Shown: positions 5,377-10,974 of the stretch, in pieces
How the letters are laid out: each line of letters starts with the position of its first letter
How positions within the stretch are numbered: the stretch's first letter is position 1
Source: JBBSEZ01 sp038239195
Lineage (GTDB): Bacteria; Planctomycetota; Planctomycetia; Gemmatales; Gemmataceae
DNA length: 10,974 nucleotides
Reading direction: 5' to 3'
Assembly: GCA_038239195.1 (NCBI GenBank)
Contig: JBBSEZ010000340.1
Span: 1-10,974, forward strand
Notes under the pieces: model-generated
What the model was told of the DNA's origin: nothing
Databases searched by the model: none
What the model saw: only the letters and a program-made list of their open reading frames with translations
Made by a program: the position numbers and the translations under genes

Positions 5377-6168
5377 TCACGGGCCCAGCGGCGGGGGCGG
5401 CTGGTCGGGCAGCGACACCGGCGCCGGCGAGGCCCCCTTGGCGCCCGTCACCAGCGCGAACAGGTCGCTGCCGCCGACCGGCTGCGGCAGGGCGAACAGC
5501 TCCCCGTAGGCGAAGCCGCAGCGCCCGCCGCAGGTGGCATTGTAGCCGCCGACGAAATGCCTCATCCGCTCGAAGCGCGGCTCGTCGAACTGCGACGCGT
5601 AGCACGCGATGGCGGCCATCTTCTGCTCGAACGTGTCGCTGACGTCGATGACGAACGTGGCGTGCCAGTGGCGCACCTCGGCATCGAAGGGGAACAGGGC
5701 ATAGACGAGGTGCGGCACGCGGTAGGGTGGAGCGTTGTCGAAGCGGTCGTCCCATTTGGTGAGCTGCGAGTAGAAGCGCGCCGCCTCGACGAGCAGATGG
5801 CCCTGGTGGTGGTCGGGCGAGGCGGCGGGCGTGCGCCCGGCCATACAGAGCACGACGGTGGGGCGGAGCTTGCGAAACAGCGTGGCCAGCACGTAGCGGT
5901 TGGCCGGGCAGTCCATCAGCTCGCGGTTGGGCAGGCCGGCGTTGATGCGCAGCGGCCCGCCGAGGGCCAGGCGCGCCGCCTCGGCCTCGCGCGCTCGAGC
6001 CTCCGGCGAGCCGCGCGGCGTCGGCTCTCCCGTCGTCAGGTCGATGAGGCCGACGCGATAGCCCAGGCGCACCAGCTTGGCCAGCGTCCCGCCGCAGGTG
6101 ATCTCCAGGTCGTCGGGGTGCGGCGCCACCGCCACCACGTCCAGCCGTTCGCTCGCCGTCTCCGTCAT
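5377..6168 (-). CDS. bshB1: BshB1/LmbE-like zinc N-acetylglucosaminyl deacetylase
   Basis: The PIG-L/LmbE family removes acetyl from N-acetylglucosamine conjugates; BshB1 makes GlcN-malate from GlcNAc-malate for bacillithiol, a low-molecular-weight thiol. The product is 263 aa. HPDDLE (17-22) gives His17, Asp19 and Asp20 of the zinc/catalytic motif, and DHHQGH (119-124) gives the third zinc ligand, probably His124. IDLTTGEPTPRG (42-53), INAGLPNREL (75-84) and the late GGRCGFAYGELF (214-225) follow the BshB1 pattern. The proline-rich end (249-263) is extra. ATG 6168 is preferred because AGGAC/GAGGA (6180-6176, - strand) is 7 nt upstream; the in-frame GTG at 6174 would leave 1 nt. No bshA or bshC is in view, so the exact substrate (bacillithiol or another GlcNAc conjugate) is inferred. 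It heads the - strand group and is divergent from the two-component operon. Confidence 0.85.
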   Translation of the reverse strand: MTETASERLDVVAVAPHPDDLEITCGGTLAKLVRLGYRVGLIDLTTGEPTPRGSPEARAREAEAARLALGGPLRINAGLPNRELMDCPANRYVLATLFRKLRPTVVLCMAGRTPAASPDHHQGHLLVEAARFYSQLTKWDDRFDNAPPYRVPHLVYALFPFDAEVRHWHATFVIDVSDTFEQKMAAIACYASQFDEPRFERMRHFVGGYNATCGGRCGFAYGELFALPQPVGGSDLFALVTGAKGASPAPVSLPDQPPPPLGP

Positions 6169-6175
6169 GTCCACG

Positions 6176-6180
6176 TCCTC
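6176..6180 (-). promoter_or_regulatory. Ribosome-binding site deciding the bshB1 start
   Basis: GAGGA on the - strand lies 7 nt before ATG 6168 but only 1 nt before the in-frame GTG 6174, which favours the shorter protein. Confidence 0.6.
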
Positions 6181-6201
6181 GCGTTGGGGGCGAATTTCAG
6201 T

Positions 6202-6257
6202 TTAGCGACGCTTCGAAGAAGCGTTCGGGATGCAACGCTTCTCCGAAGCGTCGCTAA
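6202..6257. repeat. 56-bp near-perfect palindrome (TTAGCGACGCTTCG type)
   Basis: Two 24-nt arms (6202-6225 and 6234-6257) are complementary at 23 of 24 positions and flank the 8-nt loop CGGGATGC. The element starts TTAGCGACGCTTCG and ends CGAAGCGTCGCTAA. It lies in the 232-bp spacer between the divergent bshB1 and response-regulator genes, 34 bp from the bshB1 start and 143 bp from the regulator start. There is no T-run on either side, so it is not an obvious terminator. A dispersed MITE- or REP-type repeat is most likely; a regulatory role between the divergent genes is possible. Confidence 0.7.
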
Positions 6258-6274
6258 CCTCGCTGGCCCGCTCT

Positions 6275-6362
6275 CATGAGCCTTTAATACCGCCCCTGCT
6301 AGGATTTTCCTGGTGGTTGCCCCGAGACCATCCTCGCCCCGATCGCGCCCGCAAGGCTCATG
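6275..6362. repeat. 10-bp inverted repeat in the regulator leader
   Basis: CATGAGCCTT (6275-6284) is the exact reverse complement of AAGGCTCATG (6353-6362), 68 nt apart. The pair ends 24 nt before the AAGGAG ribosome-binding site of the response regulator. It could close a long leader stem or mark a two-site operator. The sequence between shows AT-rich patches (TTTAATAC, TAGGATTTT) but no convincing promoter pair. Confidence 0.45.
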
Positions 6363-6386
6363 CATTTCTCATTGCGAGGGAGAGGT

Positions 6387-6392
6387 AAGGAG
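6387..6392 (+). promoter_or_regulatory. Ribosome-binding site deciding the response-regulator start
   Basis: AAGGAG lies 8 nt before ATG 6401. The next in-frame candidates (ATG 6461 and ATG 6479, where the receiver domain begins) lack a comparable site, so the 26-residue N-terminal extension is probably real. Confidence 0.65.
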
Positions 6393-6400
6393 CCGCGTCT

Positions 6401-7153
6401 ATGTTGACAGAGGTGCAACAAGCGAGCGAGACGACCGGCGCGGCCCTCCCGGCCCCAGCGATGGAAGCGACTTCAACCATGCGCGTGCTGCTCATCGAGG
6501 ACCACAAGCCGCTGGTGCGTGCCCTGCGGCAGGGGCTGGAAGAGGAAGGCTTTGCCGTGGACGTCGCCATCGACGGCGAGGAGGGCGACTTCAAGGCGCG
6601 CGGCGCCGAGTACGACGTCATCGTGCTCGACGTGATGCTGCCCAAGAAAGATGGCCTCTCGCTGCTCCAGAGCTGGCGGCGCGACGGCGTCAAGGCCCAC
6701 GTCCTCCTCCTCACCGCCCGCAGTAGCATCGAGGACAAGGTCAAGGGCCTCGACCTCGGCGCCGACGATTACCTCACCAAGCCGTTCGAGCTCGAAGAGC
6801 TCCTGGCGCGACTGCGGGCCCTCATTCGCCGCACGCACCAGGTCAAGGACCCGGTGCTCCGCATTTGCGACCTCGAGATCGACACCGCCACCCGCTCGGT
6901 CAAGCGCGCCGGCCAGGCCATCCACCTGACGCCGCGCGAATATGCTCTGCTGGAGTTCCTGGCGTTTCACCGCGGCAAGGTCGCCACCCGCTCCATGATC
7001 TGGGAACATCTGTACGATGAACAGGACGAGAGCACGTCCAACGTCGTGGACGTCTACATCCGCTATCTGCGCAACAAGATCGACAAGGGCTTCGACCCCC
7101 CGCTCATCCTGACGCGCTGGGGCGAAGGCTACCTCCTGCGGGGGGAAGATTGA
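6401..7153 (+). CDS. OmpR/PhoB-family response regulator
   Basis: This is a two-component transcription factor of 250 aa. The receiver domain starts at residue 27 (MRVLLIEDHK) with acidic Glu33/Asp34, phosphoacceptor Asp77 (VIVLDVMLPKKDG), Thr105 and Lys127 (YLTKPF). A winged-helix DNA-binding domain covers about 151-247, with LTPREYALLEFL, the recognition segment NVVDVYIRYLRNKID (214-228) and the closing LTRWGEGYLL. All conserved phosphorylation residues are present. A 26-residue Ala/Thr-rich leader precedes the receiver, longer than usual. Its stop is 2 nt before the kinase start, so the kinase is its obvious cognate partner. Target genes are unknown; autoregulation of its own operon is a reasonable guess, given the inverted repeat upstream. 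Confidence 0.94.
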   Translation: MLTEVQQASETTGAALPAPAMEATSTMRVLLIEDHKPLVRALRQGLEEEGFAVDVAIDGEEGDFKARGAEYDVIVLDVMLPKKDGLSLLQSWRRDGVKAHVLLLTARSSIEDKVKGLDLGADDYLTKPFELEELLARLRALIRRTHQVKDPVLRICDLEIDTATRSVKRAGQAIHLTPREYALLEFLAFHRGKVATRSMIWEHLYDEQDESTSNVVDVYIRYLRNKIDKGFDPPLILTRWGEGYLLRGED

Positions 7154-7155
7154 CC

Positions 7156-9012
7156 ATGCGCTCCATCCGCCTGTCGCTGCTGGCCTACTTCCTGGGGCTG
7201 CTCGCGGTGGCGCTGGGCGTCGCCTCCGTGCTGGTCTACCAGTCGGCCCAGCGCAGCCTGCGGGAGAAGGAAGAGGTCGCGCGCAAGCTCATTCAGGCCA
7301 AGTACGAGGAGAAGGCGCGCGAGAAGCGGGCCCGCCAGGACGAGCGGCTGCTCACTCGGGCGCAGGGCCTGGCCCGGCGCGTGGTGATCGAACTGTACTG
7401 GGGCCGCTTCAAGGATCGCGAGCTGCACGGGCTGGGGCTCCTGACCGTCCCGGCCAGCCCCAACGGGCACCTGCTGGCCCCGCTGTGGATTGCGCAGGTC
7501 GGCAAGCCTTCGCGCCGCGATCGCGCCTTTACTCCGGTCGCCTTCGAGATTTATCGCACCTTGCTCGCCGAGATCAAGCTCACGGGGCTGAACCCCGGCG
7601 ACTTCGTGAACCTGCCGCCCGAGAGCCAGCCGGGGGAATATTACCAGATCGACAGCAACGGCTGGGGTCGCTCGCTTCGCTCGGCCTCGCTGGGCAAGCT
7701 GTCGTTCCCCGACACCCAGCTCTTTGCCCGGGGCGAGGTCGCGTTCTCCGAGTTCGACGAGGTAGAGTTGGCGCCCGGGCGGATGGTGCGCCGCGTGCGG
7801 CTCAAGACGTCCAGCGCCCGCCGCGTGCCGGTCTGGTCGCCCCCTTCCGGGTCGCCTTCGCCCCTGCCGCCCGGGCCGGGCGCCCCGGACAAAGGCAAGG
7901 GCCGGCCGCACTCGCGCCATCGCAGCGAGCCGCCGCCGATGGCCCTCGTCGTGCAGGTGGCCGCCGAAACCGACAAGCTCGACGCCGACCTCGCCACCCT
8001 GGTCGCCTCGCGCGACGCCGACCTCGCCGCCCTGGCCGGCGAGACCGAGAAGGCCCTCGCGCGCCAGCGCAGCCGCCTGCTCACGATCTGCGGCGTCACC
8101 TTCGCGGCCACCGTCCTGGGCACATTCTGGCTCATCTACGTCGGCCTGGCGCCGTTGCAGCGCCTCTCCGAGGCGGTCAGCCAGGTCTCGGCCAAGGACT
8201 TCCGCCTGCCGATCGAGCCCGACCGCCTCCCCCGCGAACTGCGGCCCATCGCCCAGCGCTTGACGGGCACCCTCGACCTGCTCAAACGCGCCTTCGCCCG
8301 CGAAAAACAGGCGACCGCCGACATCTCCCACGAACTGCGCACGCCCCTGGCTGCCCTGCTCACCACCACCGAGCTGGCCCTGCGCAAGCCGCGCTCCGCC
8401 GAGCAGTATCGCGAGCTGTTGCAGGATTGTCGGCTCAGCGCGCAGCAGATGCACCAGATCGTCGAGCGCCTGCTCACCCTGGCGCGGCTCGACGCGGGGG
8501 TCGATCGGCTCCGGGCGCAAGCGGTGGACGTCGCGGCGCTGGCCGAGCAGTGCGCCGCCGTGGTGCGGCCCCTGGCGGAGGCGCGCGGCCTCCAGCTCGC
8601 CGTCCACAACAAGGCGCTCGGCGCCAACGGCCACGACGGGCCGCGCCTGACGACCGACCCGGACAAGTTGCGCGAGGTGCTCACCAACCTGCTCCACAAC
8701 GCCATTCAGTACAACAAGCCGGACGGCGCCATCGCCCTGACGCTGGAGCGACACAACGGCAACCTGGAAGTGGAGGTGCGCGACACGGGCATCGGCATCG
8801 CCCCGGAGGCGCGCGAGCACATCTTCGAGCGCTTCTACCGGGCCGATCCCTCGCGCAATACCGACGACCTCCACGCCGGGCTCGGCCTGGCGATCGTCAA
8901 GGAGTACGTCGATCTGATGGGCGGGCAGATCACCGTCCTCAGCGAACAGGGCCAGGGCAGTACGTTCCGCGTCCAGCTCCCGGTGCGCGAAACGCCCGCC
9001 TTGCCCAACTGA
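7156..9012 (+). CDS. Membrane sensor histidine kinase
   Basis: The product is 618 aa in the cytoplasmic membrane. TM1 is at about residues 7-28 and TM2 at about 307-329, with a ~280-residue extracytoplasmic region between: a charged, helical stretch (34-75), a globular part I do not recognise (about 76-225), and a proline-rich basic hinge (228-261). After TM2 comes a HAMP-like linker (about 330-382), the HisKA domain with His392 in SHELRTPL, and the HATPase domain with an N-box around Asn511/Asn515, G1 DTGIGI (543-548), F-box FERFYR (557-562) and G2 HAGLGLAIVK (573-582). All catalytic boxes are intact. ATG 7156 is 2 nt after the regulator stop with GGGGGA about 9 nt upstream; a TTG at 7150 overlapping the regulator is less likely. 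It phosphorylates the adjacent response regulator by inference from gene order. The signal is unknown. Confidence 0.94.
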   Translation: MRSIRLSLLAYFLGLLAVALGVASVLVYQSAQRSLREKEEVARKLIQAKYEEKAREKRARQDERLLTRAQGLARRVVIELYWGRFKDRELHGLGLLTVPASPNGHLLAPLWIAQVGKPSRRDRAFTPVAFEIYRTLLAEIKLTGLNPGDFVNLPPESQPGEYYQIDSNGWGRSLRSASLGKLSFPDTQLFARGEVAFSEFDEVELAPGRMVRRVRLKTSSARRVPVWSPPSGSPSPLPPGPGAPDKGKGRPHSRHRSEPPPMALVVQVAAETDKLDADLATLVASRDADLAALAGETEKALARQRSRLLTICGVTFAATVLGTFWLIYVGLAPLQRLSEAVSQVSAKDFRLPIEPDRLPRELRPIAQRLTGTLDLLKRAFAREKQATADISHELRTPLAALLTTTELALRKPRSAEQYRELLQDCRLSAQQMHQIVERLLTLARLDAGVDRLRAQAVDVAALAEQCAAVVRPLAEARGLQLAVHNKALGANGHDGPRLTTDPDKLREVLTNLLHNAIQYNKPDGAIALTLERHNGNLEVEVRDTGIGIAPEAREHIFERFYRADPSRNTDDLHAGLGLAIVKEYVDLMGGQITVLSEQGQGSTFRVQLPVRETPALPN

Positions 9013-9040
9013 GCCAAGAGAACGCCGAAAGGGGCCCTCG

Positions 9041-9676
9041 ATGCCCGCGACTACCCCCGCACGATCCGGCAAGCCCCATCCCTCCCCTCGGGGAGCTTCC
9101 TCCTGGATGGAAGACCCCGACGTCGCGTTGATGATGCGCGCCCGCGAAGATCAAGAGGCCTTCGCCGAACTGCAAAGGCGCTACGCGCCGCGCGTCTTCG
9201 GCTACTTCTGCCGGCAGTTGAAGGACCGGGCCGACGCCGAAGACCTCACGCAGGAGGTCTTCCTCCGCCTGTACCGCGCGCGGGCCCGTTACGAGCCGCG
9301 CGCCCGCTTCGCGACCTGGGTGTTCCACGTGACGCAGAACGTGGGGCGCAACGCCCTCCGCTCGCGCCGCCGGCGCCCCTGCGTCCCGCTCGGCCCCAAC
9401 TCCGCCACCCAGCGCCACCTTCTCGAAGGGGCCCTGCCCGACCGCGGCGACTCGCCCTCCCGCCCCCTCGAGCGCGACGAGCTGGCCGGCGTGGTACGCG
9501 CGGCCGTGGCCGAGTTGGCCGGCCGCCAGCGCGAGGCGATGGAGCTGCATCAGTTCCACGATCGCACTTACGCCCAGGTGGCCGCCCAGCTCGACATGAC
9601 GCCCAAGGCCGCCAAGAGCCTGCTCTATCGGGCGCGCAACCAGCTCCGCGTCGTACTCACGCCGTTCATGAGTTAG
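9041..9676 (+). CDS. ECF-type RNA polymerase sigma factor
   Basis: The product is 211 aa. Sigma region 2 spans about 39-112 (AFAELQRRYAPRVFGYFCRQL, then DAEDLTQEVFLRLYRAR, the core-binding and -10 recognition signature). Sigma region 4 spans about 150-205 (ELAGRQREAMELHQFHDRTYAQVAAQLDMTPKAAKSLLYRARNQL, with the helix-turn-helix that reads the -35 element). They are joined by a ~38-residue linker with no region 3, as in ECF (group 4) factors. The first 22 residues are an extra Pro/Ser-rich segment. ATG 9041 has AAAGGGG 6 nt upstream; ATG 9107 has no well-placed site. It begins 28 bp after the kinase stop and precedes the methyltransferase by 18 bp. No anti-sigma factor (zinc-binding or membrane type) lies next to it, so control by the two-component pair at the transcription level is an attractive inference. 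Confidence 0.93.
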   Translation: MPATTPARSGKPHPSPRGASSWMEDPDVALMMRAREDQEAFAELQRRYAPRVFGYFCRQLKDRADAEDLTQEVFLRLYRARARYEPRARFATWVFHVTQNVGRNALRSRRRRPCVPLGPNSATQRHLLEGALPDRGDSPSRPLERDELAGVVRAAVAELAGRQREAMELHQFHDRTYAQVAAQLDMTPKAAKSLLYRARNQLRVVLTPFMS

Positions 9677-9694
9677 CGACGAGGGCGAGGAGCC

Positions 9695-10342
9695 ATGCAC
9701 GACGGCCCGGCCGAGCGCTACTACCTGGACCTTGCCAGCGCCTTCGTGCGCGGCAAGTTGCCCGACGCCCCCGACCTGCCGCCCGCCGAGTTACTGGCCT
9801 TCGGCCGGCAGGCAGGGCTCGACTTCGACAAGTTCAAGCGCAAGCCGCTCCTGCCGCGCGTCCGGCGCGTCTTCGGGCTCCTGCGCTCTCTCGCCCCCAC
9901 CGACCTGCTCGACGTCGGCAGCGGGCGCGGCGCGTTCCTCTGGCCCTTGCTGGACGCCTTCCCGGAGCTCTCCGTCACCGCCATCGACGTGCTGCCGCAC
10001 CGCCTTGCCGATCTACAGGCCGTCGCGGCCGGCGGCATCGAGCGGCTGCGCGTCGCCGCCCTCGACGTTACCCAACTCAGCCTTCCCGAGGGCTCCGTCG
10101 AGGGCGTGACGATCCTGGAGGTCCTCGAACACCTCGAACGGCCCGGGCTGGCGCTTGCCCAGGCCGTGCGCGTGGCCCGGCGCTTCGTGGTCGTGTCGGT
10201 GCCATCCAGGCCCGACGACAACCCCGAGCACCTGCACCTGTTCGACCGCGCCTCGCTCGCGGCGCTGTTTGCCGAAGCCGGCGTGGAGCGGATGAGCATC
10301 GACTTCGTCCTCAACCACGCGGTCGCCCTGGCCATGCTGTGA
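9695..10342 (+). CDS. Class I SAM-dependent methyltransferase
   Basis: The product is 215 aa, with a Rossmann-like methyltransferase fold. Motif I is LLDVGSGRGAF (71-81), with an acidic residue at the end of strand 2 (Asp98 in AIDVLPHR), Asp124 in the motif III region (AALDVTQLSLPEG), and the ILEVLEHLERP stretch (140-150). PSRPDDNPEHLHLFD (170-184) resembles the late loop of ubiE-like and rhamnosyl/lipid-type methyltransferases. The N-terminal 60 residues are helical and may form a lid over the substrate; the substrate is unknown. It has no membrane segment. ATG 9695 has GAGGG and GAGGAG just upstream, the first about 9 nt away. The 18-bp spacing suggests it is the last gene of the regulator/kinase/sigma operon, followed by a strong hairpin. 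Confidence 0.88.
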   Translation: MHDGPAERYYLDLASAFVRGKLPDAPDLPPAELLAFGRQAGLDFDKFKRKPLLPRVRRVFGLLRSLAPTDLLDVGSGRGAFLWPLLDAFPELSVTAIDVLPHRLADLQAVAAGGIERLRVAALDVTQLSLPEGSVEGVTILEVLEHLERPGLALAQAVRVARRFVVVSVPSRPDDNPEHLHLFDRASLAALFAEAGVERMSIDFVLNHAVALAML

Positions 10343-10368
10343 ACGCGCCGGCGAGCGGGCCCAAACGA

Positions 10369-10404
10369 AAAGGGGGAGCGCTGCGAGTGCAGCGCTCCCC
10401 CTTT
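10369..10404. terminator. Perfect 16-bp-stem hairpin between convergent genes, bidirectional terminator
   Basis: Arms AAAGGGGGAGCGCTGC (10369-10384) and its exact complement (10389-10404) flank the loop GAGT. On the - strand the stem is followed by TTTT then CGTTT, a good intrinsic terminator for the TIGR03000 gene whose stop is 18 bp away. On the + strand the stem ends in CCCCCTTT, a weaker tail, but the position 26 bp after the methyltransferase stop fits a bidirectional role. Confidence 0.85.
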
Positions 10405-10421
10405 GGCTGTCCTTCGCTTGC

Positions 10422-10974
10422 TCAGTTGCCGAGCACCACGTTCGTCGTGGTGGCGGGCAGGCTCAGCGACACTTCGCTGGTCGTGCCGGCCTTGACGTTG
10501 ACCATCTTCTGGACGGTAACAGTCCGGCCATCCTCGACGACCTTGGCCTCGAGGGTGTAGACGTAGGTCTTGCCGGCCTCGAGGGTCGGCGACACGAACA
10601 CGCGCTGGGCGCTGGTCGCGGTCATCGCGACGCCCTGGATCGTCAGGTCGGCGTTGGCCGGCAGGTTGACGATCAGCGTGGCCGGGGCCGCGATCTCGTC
10701 GTCCTTGGGGATCAGCTTGATGAGCGCCCGCTTGGCCCGGTTGGTCTTGGCCTTCGCCCACTCGCCCTGGGCCACCTTCTTGTCCTTGCCCTCGAGCTGC
10801 GCGACGTAATCGGTCCACTTCTTCAGCTCGGCGGGCGTCAGCGCCGCCTCGTCCTTCGGCGTTTCCTTGGGGGTGACCTTCAGGTCTTCTTTCGGCATGA
10901 CCTTCGGCTCGACCGTCGTGCCGGGGACAATGGTCCCGTCGCCGACGATGGTGCCGCCGACCATGGTGCCGCCG
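10422..10974 (-). CDS. TIGR03000 domain protein, 5' end beyond the window
   Basis: About 183 residues are visible; the frame is open to the window edge. TIGR03000 is a planctomycete-specific domain of unknown function, usually in exported proteins with Gly-rich N-termini. Counting from the Met codon at 10964, the visible part has a VGGT(I/M)-type repeat (1-18), a Lys/Pro/Glu-rich linker (19-42), a Lys/Ala-rich helical stretch (43-85) and the TIGR03000 domain (about 94-170: TLIVNLPANADLTIQG, FVSPTLEAGKTYVYTLEA, VTVQKMVNVKAGTTSEVSL), ending NVVLGN. The Met at 10964 lies inside the repeat and is not credible as the start: upstream codons (Gly-Gly-Thr) continue the repeat, and no ribosome-binding site is there. 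A signal peptide is expected outside the window. The gene is convergent with the methyltransferase. Confidence 0.88.
   Translation of the reverse strand, partial: GGTMVGGTIVGDGTIVPGTTVEPKVMPKEDLKVTPKETPKDEAALTPAELKKWTDYVAQLEGKDKKVAQGEWAKAKTNRAKRALIKLIPKDDEIAAPATLIVNLPANADLTIQGVAMTATSAQRVFVSPTLEAGKTYVYTLEAKVVEDGRTVTVQKMVNVKAGTTSEVSLSLPATTTNVVLGN
10930..10974. repeat. 15-bp tandem repeat encoding VGGT(I/M) pentapeptides
   Basis: ATGGTGCCGCCGACC (10948-10962) is followed directly by a second, edge-truncated copy (10963-10974) and preceded by an 18-bp diverged copy (10930-10947). On the - strand they encode Val-Gly-Gly-Thr-Met/Ile units of the TIGR03000 protein. The array probably continues beyond the window. 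Confidence 0.6.

Noticed and set aside
4571..5509. AGAGGAG site followed by + strand frames starting GTG 4585 or ATG 4592
   Set aside because: The frames are antisense to the Uma2 gene, have shadow composition, and the spacing for ATG 4592 (14 nt) is too long. The purine-rich patch is better read as the 3' region of the - strand transcript.
3629..5755. Long - strand open frame of 708 codons
   Set aside because: It crosses several genes with clear family motifs in other frames and has the composition of a GC-rich shadow.
3688..6279. Very long + strand open frame of 863 codons
   Set aside because: It runs antisense or out of frame across the LRR, helix-turn-helix, Uma2 and bshB1 genes, has Arg/Gly/Pro-rich shadow composition and no recognisable motif. 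High GC leaves few stops in alternative frames.
7129..9072. - strand open frame of 647 codons antisense to the histidine kinase
   Set aside because: The kinase frame holds every HisKA and HATPase box; the antisense frame has no motif and is a codon-position artefact.

Overview
The window is a stretch of high-GC bacterial chromosome that looks like a member of the Planctomycetes, most likely family Gemmataceae. The evidence is a TIGR03000 domain protein (a family described from planctomycetes) at the right edge, a short secreted or anchored 24-residue leucine-rich-repeat protein, a Uma2-family (DUF820) nuclease-fold protein, an orphan excisionase-like helix-turn-helix protein, and several GC-rich palindromic intergenic repeats. 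The taxonomic call is an inference from gene families. No rRNA, tRNA, CRISPR array, transposase, integrase or plasmid/phage hallmark gene was seen.

Layout. Left block (+ strand, 1-4240): a compound terminator-like palindrome (98-160); the replicative helicase dnaB (227-1582); a BIME-like cluster of three GTAG-hairpin units (1594-1666); an unnamed protein made of two tandem copies of one ~85-residue domain, only the second keeping a His-Glu motif (1747-2535); a palindromic repeat whose first bases form that gene's stop codon (2532-2573); the radical-SAM RNA methyltransferase rlmN (2640-3707); and a leucine-rich-repeat protein translationally coupled to rlmN by a GTGA overlap (3704-4240).

Middle block (- strand, 4255-6168), read right to left: a BshB1/LmbE-type N-acetylglucosaminyl deacetylase, then a Uma2-family protein 39 bp downstream, then after a 168-bp gap with its own promoter-like sequence a 73-residue helix-turn-helix protein. 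The divergent spacer 6169-6400 holds a 56-bp near-perfect palindrome and a separate 10-bp inverted repeat.

Right block (+ strand, 6401-10342): a tight four-gene run of OmpR/PhoB-type response regulator, membrane histidine kinase, ECF-type sigma factor and class I SAM methyltransferase, with gaps of 2, 28 and 18 bp. This is the most system-like part of the window: a complete two-component pair followed by an alternative sigma factor with no recognisable anti-sigma gene beside it. A perfect 16-bp-stem hairpin (10369-10404) separates it from the convergent, edge-truncated TIGR03000 gene (- strand, 10422 to the window end).

All genes have similar GC-rich composition, so nothing in the coding part looks recently acquired. 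The signs of mobility are the intergenic palindromes. The most notable observations are the REP/BIME-like triplet, the duplicated-domain protein with one degenerate copy, and the kinase/regulator/sigma/methyltransferase cluster.
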